Assembly: GCF_040954835.1 (NCBI RefSeq)
Contig: NC_090709.1
Location: 39,221,475-39,285,474, forward strand
Reading direction: 5' to 3'
Source of the DNA: Lepisosteus oculatus
Taxonomy: Eukaryota; Chordata; Actinopteri; Semionotiformes; Lepisosteidae
DNA length: 64,000 nucleotides
The position numbers and the translations under genes were made by a program. Below the pieces are notes generated by a model. It was not told where the DNA came from. It saw nothing but the letters and a program-made list of their open reading frames with translations, and ran no database searches. This document shows, piece after piece, positions 1-12,120 of this stretch. Each line of letters begins with the position of its first letter. The first letter of the stretch is position 1.

Positions 1-190
1 TCTCTCTCTGGGAATGTCACATGGGGGTCAGGGGTCAAGAGTCAGGGGTCAGGGTCGATGTGATGTTCTGTGACAGGAGCCCTTTCAGGTCTCTGTGACA
101 AAGTCTCCTCTCTCTCTGGGAATGTCACACGGGGGTCAGGGGTCAGGGGTCAGGGTCGATGTGATGTTCTCCCTCCCTCTTTCCCCCCAG
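1..190 (+). repeat. ATF6B intron end with a ~108-bp tandem duplication
   Basis: This is the 3' end of an ATF6B intron, ending in TTCCCCCCAG at 181-190. A segment starting TCTCTCTCTGGGAATGTCAC at 1 recurs at 109, about 108 bp away, and both copies carry G-rich GGGGTCAGGGGTCA runs. No coding sequence is seen. Confidence 0.7.
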
Positions 191-3100
191 CATCACGGAC
201 AGGAAGCTGCACCCCACGCTACAGGAGGGGGCGCTGTCGCCCTCGGGCAGGCGGCTCCTGGAGTTCCAGCAGAGGCAGGAGGCGGGGGGGGTAGGGGGCG
301 AGGCGGGCAGGGCCGACCGCCCCGCAGCGCAGAGGGACGAGGACAGGAGGGAAGCAGGGGAAGGCGGACAGAGAGACGCCAGACTCCTACCAGTTCAGGT
401 GTGTGCCCAGGGTCTGCCTCTGTGAGTTACTGCGCAGTTTGTGTCAGGGAGAGGAGTGCCTCTGGGGTCTGTGTGAGGGTCTGGACTCCTCTCTCTGTGT
501 GAGGAGTGTCTCTGGGGTCTGTGTGAGGGTCTGGACTCCTCTCTCTGTGTGAGGAGTGTCTCTGGGGTCTGTGTGAGGGTCTGGACTCCTCTCTCTGTGT
601 GAGGAGTGTCTCTGGGGTCTGTGTGAGGGTCTGGACTCCTCTCTCTGTGTGAGGAGTGTCTCTGGGGTCTGTGTGAGGGTCTGGGCTCCTCTCTCTGCGT
701 GTGCTTTGTTGATCTGACCTGAGTGTGTCTGTTAGGAACGTGAGCGAGGTGTTCAGCGATGTGAAGGACCTGGTGCTCAGAGATATCGACCGTCTCTTCA
801 CCTCCTCGGACTGCAGACAGTTCAACCGCACGGAGTCTCTCAGGTGAGGCGGGGCTGTGCGTGCCTCTTCTGCCCGCGGGGGGGGTGTCTTACCCCCGTA
901 CTGTGTATCTGACACCCCCCCGTCTCCCGCAGGCTGGCCGACGAGCTGCGGGGCTGGGTGCACAGGCACCAGATCGACAGGAAGAAGTCTGGAGGGAAAC
1001 TGCAGCCAGTGAAGAAGGCCAAGATAGCACAGGTACCCCTCTCTCAGTCCAGTGTGTGTGTGTGAACCCCTCTCTCTCTCAGTGCAGTGTGTGTGTGTGA
1101 ACCCCCCTCTCTCAGTGCAGTGTGTGTGTGAACCCCTCTCTCTCTCAGTCCAGTGTGTGTGTGTGAACCCCTCTCTCTCAGTGCAGTGTGTGTGTGAACC
1201 CCCCCCTCTCTCAGTGCAGTGTGTGTGTGAACCCCCCTCTCTCTCAGTGCAGTGTGTGTGTCTGAACCCCCCTCTCTCTCAGTGCAGTGTGTGTGTGAAC
1301 CCCTCTCTCTCTCAGTGCAGTGTGTGTGTGAACCCCTCTCTCTCTCAGTGCAGTGTGTGTGTGAACCCCCCTCTCTCTCAGTCCAGTGTGTGTGTGTGAA
1401 CCCCTCTCTCTCTCAGTGCAGTGTGTGTGTGTGAACCCCCCTCTCTCAGTGCAGTGTGTGTGTGAACCCCCTCTCTCTCTCAGTCCAGTGTGTGTGTGTG
1501 AACCCCTCTCTCTCAGTGCAGTGTGTGTGTGAACCCCCCCCTCTCTCAGTGCAGTGTGTGTGTGAACCCCCCTCTCTCTCAGTGCAGTGTGTGTGTCTGA
1601 ACCCCCTCTCTCTCAGTGCAGTGTGTGTGTGAACCCCTCTCTCTCTCAGTGCAGTGTGTGTGTGAACCCCTCTCTCTCTCAGTGCAGTGTGTGTGTGAAC
1701 CCCTCTCTCTCAGTGTAGTGTGTGTGTGAACCCCCCTCTCTCTCAGTGCAGTGTGTGTGTGAACCCCCTCTCTCTCTCAGTGCAGTGTGTGTGTGAACCC
1801 CTCTCTCTCAGTGTAGTGTGTGTGTGAACCCCCCTCTCTCTCAGTGCAGTGTGTGTGTGAACCCCCCTCTCTCTCAGTGCAGTGTGTGTGTGAACCCCTC
1901 TCTCTCTCAGTGCAGTGTGTGTGTGTGAACCCCTCTCTCTCTCAGTGCAGTGTGTGTCTGAACCCCTCTCTCTCAGTGCAGTGTGTGTGTGAACCCCTCT
2001 CTCTCTCAGTGCAGTGTGTGTGTGAACCCCCCTCTCTCTCTCAGTGCAGTGTGTGTGTGAACCCCTCTCTCTCAGTGCAGTGTGTGTGTGTGAACCCCCC
2101 TCTCTCTCAGTGCAGTGTGTGTGTGAACCCCTCTCTCTCTCAGTGCAGTGTGTGTGTGAACCCCTCTCTCTCTCAGTGCAGTGTGTGTGTGAACCCCCTC
2201 TCTCTCAGTGCAGTGTGTGTGTGAACCCCCCTCTCTCTCAGTGTAGTGTGTGTGTGAACCCCCCTCTCTCTCAGTGTAGTGTGTGTGTGAACCCCTCTCT
2301 CTCAGTGCAGTGTGTGTGTGAACCCCCCTCTCTCTCAGTGCAGTGTGTGTGTGAACCCCTCTCTCTCTCAGTGCAGTGTGTGTGTGAACCCCTCTCTCTC
2401 TCAGTGCAGTGTGTGTGTGAACCCCTCTCTCTCTCAGTGCAGTGTGTGTGTGAACCCCCTCTCTCTCAGTGCAGTGTGTGTGTGAACCCCCCTCTCTCTC
2501 AGTGCAGTGTGTGTGTGAACCCCTCTCTCTCTCAGTGCAGTGTGTGTGTGAACCCCTCTCTCTCTCAGTGCAGTGTGTGTGTGAACCCCTCTCTCTCAGT
2601 GCAGTGTGTGTGTGAACCCCCCTCTCTCTCAGTGCAGTGTGTGTGTGAACCCCCCTCTCTCTCAGTGCAGTGTGTGTGTGAACCCCCTCTCTCTCAGTGT
2701 AGTGTGTGTGTGAACCCCCCTCTCTCTCAGTGCAGTGTGTGTGTGAACCCCCCTCTCTCTCAGTGCAGTGTGTGTGTGAACCCCCCTCTCTCTCAGTGTA
2801 GTGTGTGTGTGAACCCCTCTCTCTCTCAGTGCAGTGTGTGTGTGAACCCCTCTCTCTCAGTGCAGTGTGTGTGTGAACCCCCCTCTCTCTCAGTGCAGTG
2901 TGTGTGTGAACCCCCCTCTCTCTCAGTGTAGTGTGTGTGTGAACCCCCCTCTCTCTCAGTGCAGTGTGTGTGTGAACCCCCCTCTCTCTCAGTGCAGTGT
3001 GTGTGTGAACCCCCCTCTCTCTCAGTGTAGTGTGTGTGTGAACCCCTCTCTCTCTCAGTGCAGTGTGTGTGTGAACCCCCCTCTCTCTCAGTCCAGTGTG

Positions 3101-6100
3101 TGTGTGTGAACCCCCCTCTCTCTCAGTGCAGTGTGTGTGTGAACCCCCCTCTCTCTCAGTGTAGTGTGTGTGTGAACCCCTCTCTCTCTCAGTCCAGTGT
3201 GTGTGTGTGAACCCCTCTCTCTCTCAGTGCAGTGTTCATGTACTGGAGTGTCCAGTCAGTGTGTGTGTGTGAACCCCTCTCTCTCTCAGTGCAGTGTTCA
3301 TGTACTGGAGTGTCCAGTCAGTGTGTGTGTATGAACCCCTCTCTCTCTCAGTGCAGTGTTCATGTACTGGAGTGTCCAGTCAGTGTGTCTGTGTGAACCC
3401 CTCTCTCTCTCTCAGTGCAGTGTTCATGTACTGGAGTGTCCAGTCAGTGTGTCTGTGTGAACCCCTCTCTCTCTCAGTGCAGTGTTCATGTACTGGAGTG
3501 TCCAGTCAGTGTGTCTGTATGAACCCCTCTCTCTCTCAGTGCAGTGTTCATGTACTGGAGTGTCCAGTCAGTGTGTCTGTATGAACCCCTCTCTCTCTCA
3601 GTGCAGTGTTCATGTACTGGAGTGTCCAGTCAGTGTGTCTGTATGAACCCCTCTCTCTCTCAGTGCAGTGTTCATGTACTGGAGTGTCCAGTCAGTGTGT
3701 GTGTATGAACCCCTCTCTCTCTCAGTGCAGTGTGTGTGTGAACCCCCCCCTCTCTCAGTGCAGTGTGTGTGTGAACCCCCCTCTCTCAGTGCAGTGTGTG
3801 TGTGAACCCCTCTCTCTCTCAGTGCAGTGTGTGTGTGAACCCCTCTCTCTCTCAGTCCAGTGTGTGTGTGAACCCCTCTCTCTCTCAGTCCAGTGTGTGT
3901 GTGTGAACCCCTCTCTCTCTCAGTGTAGTGTGTGTGTGAACCCCTCTCTCTCTCAGTGCAGTGTGTGTGTGAACCCCCTCTCTCTCAGTGCAGTGTGTGT
4001 GTGTGAACCCCTCTCTCTCTCAGTGCAGTGTGTGTGTGAACCCCCCTCTCTCTCAGTGCAGTGTGTGTGTGAACCCCCCTCTCTCTCAGTGCAGTGTGTG
4101 TGTGAACCCCTCTCTCTCTCAGTGCAGTGTGTGTGTGAACCCCTCTCTCTCAGTGTAGTGTGTGTGTGAACCCCCCTCTCTCTCAGTGCAGTGTGTGTGT
4201 GAACCCCCCTCTCTCTCAGTGCAGTGTGTGTGTGAACCCCTCTCTCTCTCAGTGCAGTGTGTGTGTGTGAACCCCTCTCTCTCTCAGTGCAGTGTGTGTC
4301 TGAACCCCTCTCTCTCAGTGCAGTGTGTGTGTGAACCCCTCTCTCTCTCAGTGCAGTGTGTGTGTGAACCCCCTCTCTCTCTCAGTGCAGTGTGTGTGTG
4401 AACCCCTCTCTCTCAGTGCAGTGTGTGTGTGTGAACCCCCCTCTCTCTCAGTGCAGTGTGTGTGTGAACCCCTCTCTCTCTCAGTGCAGTGTGTGTGTGA
4501 ACCCCTCTCTCTCTCAGTGCAGTGTGTGTGTGAACCCCCCTCTCTCTCAGTGCAGTGTGTGTGTGAACCCCCTCTCTCTCAGTGTAGTGTGTGTGTGAAC
4601 CCCCCTCTCTCTCAGTGTAGTGTGTGTGTGAACCCCTCTCTCTCAGTGCAGTGTGTGTGTGAACCCCCCTCTCTCTCAGTGCAGTGTGTGTGTGAACCCC
4701 TCTCTCTCTCAGTGCAGTGTGTGTGTGAACCCCTCTCTCTCTCAGTGCAGTGTGTGTGTGAACCCCTCTCTCTCTCAGTGCAGTGTGTGTGTGAACCCCC
4801 CTCTCTCTCAGTGCAGTGTGTGTGTGAACCCCCCTCTCTCTCAGTGCAGTGTGTGTGTGAACCCCTCTCTCTCTCAGTGCAGTGTGTGTGTGAACCCCTC
4901 TCTCTCTCAGTGCAGTGTGTGTGTGAACCCCTCTCTCTCAGTGCAGTGTGTGTGTGAACCCCCCTCTCTCTCAGTGCAGTGTGTGTGTGAACCCCCCTCT
5001 CTCTCAGTGCAGTGTGTGTGTGAACCCCCCTCTCTCTCAGTGTAGTGTGTGTGTGAACCCCCCTCTCTCTCAGTGCAGTGTGTGTGTGAACCCCCCTCTC
5101 TCTCAGTGCAGTGTGTGTGTGAACCCCCCTCTCTCTCAGTGTAGTGTGTGTGTGAACCCCTCTCTCTCTCAGTGCAGTGTGTGTGTGAACCCCTCTCTCT
5201 CAGTGCAGTGTGTGTGTGAACCCCCCTCTCTCTCAGTGCAGTGTGTGTGTGAACCCCCCTCTCTCTCAGTGTAGTGTGTGTGTGAACCCCCCTCTCTCTC
5301 AGTGCAGTGTGTGTGTGAACCCCCCTCTCTCTCAGTGCAGTGTGTGTGTGAACCCCCCTCTCTCTCAGTGTAGTGTGTGTGTGAACCCCTCTCTCTCTCA
5401 GTGCAGTGTGTGTGTGAACCCCCCTCTCTCTCAGTCCAGTGTGTGTGTGTGAACCCCCCTCTCTCTCAGTGCAGTGTGTGTGTGAACCCCCCTCTCTCTC
5501 AGTGTAGTGTGTGTGTGAACCCCTCTCTCTCTCAGTCCAGTGTGTGTGTGTGAACCCCTCTCTCTCTCAGTGCAGTGTTCATGTACTGGAGTGTCCAGTC
5601 AGTGTGTGTGTGTGAACCCCTCTCTCTCTCAGTGCAGTGTTCATGTACTGGAGTGTCCAGTCAGTGTGTGTGTATGAACCCCTCTCTCTCTCAGTGCAGT
5701 GTTCATGTACTGGAGTGTCCAGTCAGTGTGTCTGTGTGAACCCCTCTCTCTCTCTCAGTGCAGTGTTCATGTACTGGAGTGTCCAGTCAGTGTGTCTGTG
5801 TGAACCCCTCTCTCTCTCAGTGCAGTGTTCATGTACTGGAGTGTCCAGTCAGTGTGTCTGTATGAACCCCTCTCTCTCTCAGTGCAGTGTTCATGTACTG
5901 GAGTGTCCAGTCAGTGTGTCTGTATGAACCCCTCTCTCTCTCAGTGCAGTGTTCATGTACTGGAGTGTCCAGTCAGTGTGTCTGTATGAACCCCTCTCTC
6001 TCTCAGTGCAGTGTTCATGTACTGGAGTGTCCAGTCAGTGTGTGTGTATGAACCCCTCTCTCTCTCAGTGCAGTGTGTGTGTGAACCCCCCCCTCTCTCA

Positions 6101-9100
6101 GTGCAGTGTGTGTGTGAACCCCCCTCTCTCAGTGCAGTGTGTGTGTGAACCCCTCTCTCTCTCAGTGCAGTGTGTGTGTGAACCCCTCTCTCTCTCAGTC
6201 CAGTGTGTGTGTGAACCCCTCTCTCTCTCAGTCCAGTGTGTGTGTGTGAACCCCTCTCTCTCTCAGTGTAGTGTGTGTGTGAACCCCTCTCTCTCTCAGT
6301 GCAGTGTGTGTGTGAACCCCCCTCTCTCTCAGTGCAGTGTGTGTGTGTGAACCCCTCTCTCTCTCAGTGCAGTGTGTGTGTGAACCCCCCTCTCTCTCAG
6401 TGCAGTGTGTGTGTGAACCCCCCTCTCTCTCAGTGTAGTGTGTGTGTGAACCCCTCTCTCTCTCAGTCCAGTGTGTGTGTGTGAACCCCTCTCTCTCTCA
6501 GTGCAGTGTGTGTGTGAACCCCCCTCTCTCTCAGTGCAGTGTGTGTGTGAACCCCCCTCTCTCTCAGTGTAGTGTGTGTGTGAACCCCTCTCTCTCTCAG
6601 TGCAGTGTGTGTGTGAACCCCCCTCTCTCTCAGTCCAGTGTGTGTGTGTGAACCCCTCTCTCTCTCAGTGCAGTGTGTGTCTGAACCCCTCTCTCTCTCA
6701 GTGCAGTGTTCATGTACTGGAGTGTCCAGTCAGTGTGTGTGTATGAACCCCTCTCTCTCTCAGTGCAGTGTTCATGTACTGGAGTGTCCAGTCAGTGTGT
6801 GTCTGTATGAACCCCTCTCTCTCTCAGTGCAGTGTTCATGTACTGGAGTGTCCAGTCAGTGTGTGTGTATGAACCCCTCTCTCTCTCAGTGCAGTGTTCA
6901 TGTACTGGAGTGTCCAGTCAGTGTGTGTGTGTGAACCCCTCTCTCTCTCAGTGCAGTGTTCATGTACTGGAGTGTCCAGTCAGTGTGTCTGTGTGAACCC
7001 CTCTCTCTCTCAGTGCAGTGTTCATGTACTGGAGTGTCCAGTCAGTGTGTCTGTATGAACCCCTCTCTCTCAGTGCAGTGTTCATGTACTGGAGTGTCCA
7101 GTCAGTGTGTCTGTGTGAACCCCTCTCTCTCTCAGTGCAGTGTTCATGTACTGGAGTGTCCAGTCAGTGTGTGTGTATGAACCCCTCTCTCTCTCAGTGT
7201 AGTGTTCATGTACTGGAGTGTCCAGTCAGTGTGTCTGTATGAACCCCTCTCTCTCTCTCAGTGCAGTGTTCATGTACTGGAGTGTCCAGTCAGTGTGTCT
7301 GTATGAACCCCTTTCTCTCTCAGTGCAGTGTTCATGTACTGGAGTGTCCAGTCAGTGTGTGTGTGTGAACCCCTCTCTCTCTCAGTGCAGTGTTCATGTA
7401 CTGGAGTGTCCAGTCAGGGTGTCTGTATGAACCCCTCTGTCTCTCTGTTGTTGTAGAAAGCTCAGCAGAAGAAAACAAACTTCTCCAGATACCTGCCTGT
7501 CCAGTCCCATCGCTCTCTGGACAGGTGAGTCCCTCCTGTCTGTGTCTGACGGGCCTGGGCTGACCCCAGGGCACTGTGGGGGCTGGGTCCCCACCAGCTG
7601 GTCAGTTATAGTGACCCTGTGAACCTCTCTGTTTCATGCCTGTGGTGTCTCCTTCACCTGCCTGTCTCTCTCGCAGTCAGTTGCAGGTGTACCCTGGTGC
7701 TGAGCTGAGCTACAGTGACTTCCTGGACGCCATAGACCGCAGAGAGGACACCTTCTATGTCGTCTCCTTCAGACGGGTAAGAGAGTCCAGGAGAGGGGCC
7801 GGAGCAGGGCAGAGGTCTGGAGACAATATAGAGTTGATCCGAGGAAACGAAACAGCTTGTTCCCCACCCCCACCCCCCTCTGTGTACAGCAGAGCCTCCT
7901 GTCCTGACTGGAGGAGCTCACCCAGCTGTGTCTGGAGAGAAGCCAGGGTATCGGCTTCAACCACAGGGCTGGGCAGCCTGTTCCCCACCCCCACCCCCCT
8001 CTGTGTACAGAAGAGCCTCCTGTCCTGACTGGAGGAGCTCACCCAGCTGTGTCTGGAGAGAAGCCAGGGTATCGGCTTCAACCACAGGGCTGGGCAGCTT
8101 GTTCCCCACCCCCACCCCCCTCTGTGTACAGAAGAGCCTCCTGTCCTGACTGGAGGAGCTCACCCAGCTGTGTCTGGAGAGAAGCCAGGGTATCGGCTTC
8201 AACCACAGGGCTGGGCAGCCTGTTCCCCACCCCCACCCCTCTCTGTGTACAGAAGAGCCTCCTGTCCTGACTGGAGGAGCTCACCCAGCTGTGTCTGGAG
8301 AGAAGCCAGGGTATCGGCTTCAACCACAGGGCTGGGCAGCCTGTTCCCCACCCCCACCCCCCTCTGTGTACAGAAGAGCCTCCTGTCCTGACTGGAGGAG
8401 CTCACCCAGCTGTGTCTGGAGAGAAGCCAGGGTATCGGCTTCAACCACAGGGCTGGGCAGCTTGTTCCCCACCCCCACCCCCCTCTGTGTACAGCAGAGC
8501 CTCCTGTCCTGACTGGAGGAGCTCACCCAGCTGTGTCTGGAGAGAAGCCAGGGTATCGGCTTCAACCACAGGGCTGGGCAGCCTGTTCCCCACCCCCACC
8601 CCCCTCTGTGTACAGAAGAGCCTCCTGTCCTGACTGGAGGAGCTCACCCAGCTGTGTCTGGAGAGAAGCCAGGGTATCGGCTTCAACCACAGGGCTGGGC
8701 AGCTTGTTCCCCACCCCCACCCCCCTCTGTGTACAGAAGAGCCTCCTGTCCTGACTGGAGGAGCTCACCCAGCTGTGTCTGGAGAGAAGCCAGGGTATCG
8801 GCTTCAACCACAGGGCTGGGCAGCCTGTTCCCCACCCCCACCCCCCTCTGTGTACAGAAGAGCCTCCTGTCCTGACTGGAGGAGCTCACCCAGCTGTGTC
8901 TGGAGAGAAGCCAGGGTATCGGCTTCAACCACAGGGCTGGGCAGCCTGTTCCCCACCCCCACCCCCCTCTGTGTACAGAAGAGCCTCCTGTCCTGACTGG
9001 AGGAGCTCACCCAGCTGTGTCTGGAGAGAAGCCAGGGTATCGGCTTCAACCACAGGGCTGGGCAGCCTGTTCCCCACCCCCACCCCCCTCTGTGTACAGA

Positions 9101-11105
9101 AGAGCCTCCTGTCCTGACTGGAGGAGCTCACCCAGCTGTGTCTGGAGAGAAGCCAGGGTATCGGCTTCAACCACAGGGCTGGGCAGCTTGTTCCCCACCC
9201 CCACCCCCCTCTGTGTAAAGATGGCCTGACTCGGGGTCAACAGAAACAGACACACTGGCGCTTAAGACGTGGACACAGACGCTGTGACCCCAACAGTGGG
9301 ACAGGCCCTCTGGAGAGCACCGACTGGCCCCATTATTAGGAATTCTTGGTGACCGTGTCTGCAGGGCAGGGCTGGAAAAGTGTGGCCCAGCTTCCTGTTC
9401 CTTCTCACACATGACTTCCTGTTCGGCCACATCTGGATCAGGGATCAGCTGACACAGGCGGGCAGGACTCTGGGATTAGTGCGCCTTAAAATGAGTGAAT
9501 TCCCAATTAATTAACCCCTGCTGCTCTTGTAGGACCACCTGCTGCTGCCAGCAACCAGCCACAACAAGACCACACGACCCAAGATGTCTCTGGTCATGCC
9601 AGCCATCTCTGTGAACGGTATGAACCCCCCTCTCTCTCTCTCAGTGCAGTGTTCATGTACTGGAGTGTCCAGTCAGTGTGTGTGTATGAACCCCTCTCTC
9701 TCAGTGCAGTGTTCATGTACTGGAGTGTCCAGTCAGTGTGTCTGTATGAACCCCTCTCTCTCTCAGTGCAGTGTTCGTGTACTGGAGTGTCCAGTCAGTG
9801 TGTGTGTATGAACCCCTCTCTCTCTCAGTGCAGTGTTCATGTACTGGAGTGTCCAGTCAGGGTGTCTGTGTGAACCCCTCTCTCTCTCAGTGCAGTGTTC
9901 ATGTACTGGAGTGTCCAGTCAGGGTGTCTGTGTGAACCCCTCTCTCTCTCAGTGCAGTGTTCATGTACTGGAGTGTCCAGTCAGTGTGTGTGTATGAACC
10001 CCTCTCTCTCTCAGTGCAGTGTTCATGTACTGGAGTGTCCAGTCAGTGTGTCTGTGTGACCCCCTCTCTCTCTCAGTGCAGTGTTCATGTACTGGAGTGT
10101 CCAGTCAGGGTGTGTGTATGAACCCCTCTCTCTCTCAGTGCAGTGTTCATGTACTGGAGTGTCCAGTCAGTGTGTCTGTATGAACCCCTCTCTCTCTCAG
10201 TGCAGTGTTCATGTACTGGAGTGTCCAGTCAGTGTGTCTGTATGAACCCCTCTCTCTCTCTGTGCAGTGTTCATGTACTGGAGTGTCCAGTCAGTGTGTG
10301 TGTATGAACCCCTCTCTCTCTCAGTGCAGTGTTCATGTACTGGAGTGTCCAGTCAGTGTGTGTGTGTGAACCCCTCTCTCTCTCAGTGCAGTGTTCATGT
10401 ACTGGAGTGTCCAGTCAGTGTGTGTGTATGAACCCCTCTCTCTCTCTCAGTGCAGTGTTCATGTACTGGAGTGTCCAGTCAGGGTGTCTGTATGAACCCC
10501 TCTCTCTCTCAGTGCAGTGTTCATGTACTGGAGTGTCCAGTCAGTGTGTCTGTATGAACCCCTCTCTCTCTCAGTGCAGTGTTCATGTACTGGAGTGTCC
10601 AGTCAGTGTGTCTGTATGAACCCCTCTCTCTCTCAGTGCAGTGTTCATGTACTGGAGTGTCCAGTCAGTGTGTCTGTGTGAACCCCTCTCTCTCTCAGTG
10701 CAGTGTTGGTGTACTGGAGTGTCCAGTCAGGGTGTATTAACCCCTCTGTCTCTCTCTGTGTCTCCAGAGTCCCTCTATAACTCCTCTCAGGGTTATGAGG
10801 TCATGATGCAGGTGGACTGTGAGGTCATGGACACTCGCATCATCCAGATCAAGTCCTCCGCCGTGCCGCCCTCCCTGCGTGACCCCCCCCACCCCCCGTC
10901 CCCCCATCACCCCGGCAACCACACCACCCTGCGCGGGCGCCACGGCGACGGCCACCACCACGTCCCCTCCGGGGGGACCACCGCCCCCTCCTCGCCCAGG
11001 GGCGGGGCCAGGGGCGGCCCCCACCGACGGTTGCCGAGGAGACCCGTCGCCGGGGAAGGCGGGGCCTATTTCATCGGCCCGGAGGGGGAGGAGGAGACGG
11101 TGTGA
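191..11105 (+). CDS. atf6b: ATF6B, 3' part: S1P site and ER-lumenal domain (partial, 7 exons)
   Basis: ATF6-type transcription factor: a membrane-anchored bZIP precursor cleaved by Golgi site-1/site-2 proteases during ER stress. Only the C-terminal (lumenal) part is here; the bZIP and membrane segment lie upstream of the window. Exons: 191-421, 736-843, 933-1032, 7457-7524, 7677-7776, 9533-9617, 10768-11105 (stop TGA 11103-11105). Phases join without a frame break to give about 343 residues. Diagnostic stretches are [51 protein letters not shown] and [20 protein letters not shown]. An RRLL tetrapeptide at 249-260 fits a site-1 protease site. NVS, NRT, NKT, NSS and NHT sequons suit a lumenal domain. 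The first exon uses the strong donor at 422 (GTGAGT), not the GT at 399, because only that restores frame into the next exon. The tail (Pro/His/Gly-rich, ending in acidic EGEEETV) looks lineage-specific. ATF6B is preferred over ATF6 from [27 protein letters not shown] and the MHC context. Confidence 0.88.
436..712 (+). repeat. 50-bp minisatellite, about 5 copies, ATF6B intron
   Basis: The 50-bp unit contains GTGTGAGGGTCTGGACTCCT followed by CTCTCTGTGTGAGGAGTGTC. Copies are nearly identical. The same unit, in the same orientation, forms the roughly 88-copy array in VPS52 intron 16 (48.2-52.6 kb). Confidence 0.95.
1033..7440 (+). repeat. Compound 33/62-bp minisatellite filling ATF6B intron 3
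   Basis: The whole intron is tandem repeat. Two related units alternate in blocks. The first is a 33-34-bp unit, CAGTGCAGTGTGTGTGTGAA plus CCCC and a CT tract. The second is a 62-bp unit that additionally carries TTCATGTACTGGAGTGTCCA, which includes the perfect hairpin ACTGGA-GTG-TCCAGT. The 62-bp form occurs at about 3210-3720, 5550-6060 and 6690-7440. The intron donor at 1033 (GTACCCCTCTCTCAG) reads like a repeat-unit start, and the last unit runs directly into the real acceptor ending at 7456. Confidence 0.95.
1809..6318 (+). repeat. Higher-order tandem duplication of ~2.34 kb inside the ATF6B intron 3 array
   Basis: Unit order and individual variants from about 1809-3975 recur at about 4151-6318, at a constant offset of 2342-2343 bp. 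Even the block of eight 62-bp units at 3230-3720 is reproduced at 5573-6063. Such fidelity in a variant-rich array points to a recent segmental duplication, or to an assembly duplication of an unresolved repeat. Confidence 0.85.
7855..9218 (+). repeat. 121-bp tandem repeat, ~11 copies, ATF6B intron 5
   Basis: Period is exactly 121 bp with very few substitutions (for example CAGCCTG/CAGCTTG and TACAGAAG/TACAGCAG). Each unit holds a pyrimidine tract with CTCTGTGTACAG (acceptor-like) and, about 60 nt later, AGCCAGGGTATCGG (donor-like). The final copy is broken at GTGTAAAGATGG near 9217. Confidence 0.95.
9219..9532 (+). other. Non-repetitive intron remainder before ATF6B exon 6
   Basis: About 310 bp of unique intron sequence ends in the acceptor CTGCTCTTGTAG at 9532. 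No further gene or structured element is seen. Confidence 0.5.
9618..10740 (+). repeat. 62-bp minisatellite, ~18 copies, ATF6B intron 6
   Basis: The array fills the intron. The true donor after GTGAAC-G is GTATGAACCCCCCTCTCTCT, which is itself the start of the repeat unit (GTATGAACCCCTCTCTCT). The array runs into the acceptor TCTCCAG ending at 10767. Confidence 0.95.
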
Positions 11106-11469
11106 GGGGGGTCGGGGGTCGGGGGTCGGGGGTCGGGAGAGAGCGAGGGATGGATGGACGAGGAATGTTTATCTCACCTCGGACTGGGGAGTGTGTGCGT
11201 GTGTGCGTGTGTGCGTGTGTGCGTGCGTGTGTGAGTGTGTGAGTGTGTGAGTGCGTGTGTGTGCGTGAGGGAGTGAGACTGTGACATTGAGAGAGTGAGA
11301 GGGTGTGAGAGGGTGTGATTGCGAGAGAGCCCCTCTCCTGCTGCTCTGTGAATCCCTCCAGCGCGTTCAGACCGCGGTCCTGTTCATACTCTGGCCTTGT
11401 GGGTCCGGGTTCGAGCCTCCTGTCTGTCTCGGCCCACAGGGATGTACATTGTCGGGGTGTCCTTCTGAG

Positions 11470-12120
11470 TCTCTGCACGCCTGTCTGTACACCTGTCTGT
11501 CTGTACACCTGTCTGTCTCTCTCTCTGTACACCCGTCTGTCTGTACGCCTGTCTGTCTCTCTCTCTGTACGCCTGTCTGTACACCTGTCTGCCTCTGTGT
11601 CTGTCTGTACACCTGTCTGTCTGTACGCCTGTCCGTCTCTCTCTCTGTACACCTGTCTGCCTCTGTGTCTGTCTGTACACCTGTCTGCCTGTACGCCTGT
11701 CCGTCTCTCTCTCTGTACACCTGTCTGTCTGTACACCTGTCTGCCTGTACGCCTGTCCGTCTCTCTCTCTGTACACCTGTCTGCCTCTGTGTCTGTCTGT
11801 ACACCTGTCTGCCTGTACGCCTGTCCGTCTCTCTCTCTGTACACCTGTCTGTCTGTACACCTGTCTGTCTCTCTGTCTGTACGCCTGTCCGTCTCTCTCT
11901 CTGTACACCTGTCTGCCTCTGTGTCTGTCTGTACACCTGTCTGCCTGTACGCCTGTCCGTCTCTCTCTCTGTACACCTGTCTGCCTCTGTGTCTGTCTGT
12001 ACACCTGTCTGTCTCTCTCTCTGTACGCCTGTCCGTCTCTCTCTCTGTACACCTGTCTGTCTGTACACCTGTCTGTCTCTCTCTCTGTACACCTGTCCGT
12101 CTCTCTATCACTGTGAGTGT
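11470..12120 (+). repeat. GTACACCTGTCTGTCT-type array in the ATF6B 3'UTR
   Basis: Interleaved short repeats of CTGTACACCTGTCTGTCT, CTGTACGCCTGTCCGTCT and CTGCCTCTGTGTCTGT. The array is free of stops in several frames of both strands, which gives artefactual long ORFs rich in Cys/Leu/Ser (+) or Thr/Asp/Arg (-). Confidence 0.9.

Noticed and set aside
399-421. GT at 399 as the donor of the first ATF6B exon in the window
   Set aside because: It leaves the wrong phase for the next exon. The GTGAGT at 422 restores the reading into [14 protein letters not shown].
1052-7430. Many plus-strand ORFs rich in Cys/Val/Pro/Leu/Ser ([11 protein letters not shown] repeats)
   Set aside because: Products of the 33/62-bp minisatellite in ATF6B intron 3. 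Frames change with unit length, and true exons flank the array with consistent phase.
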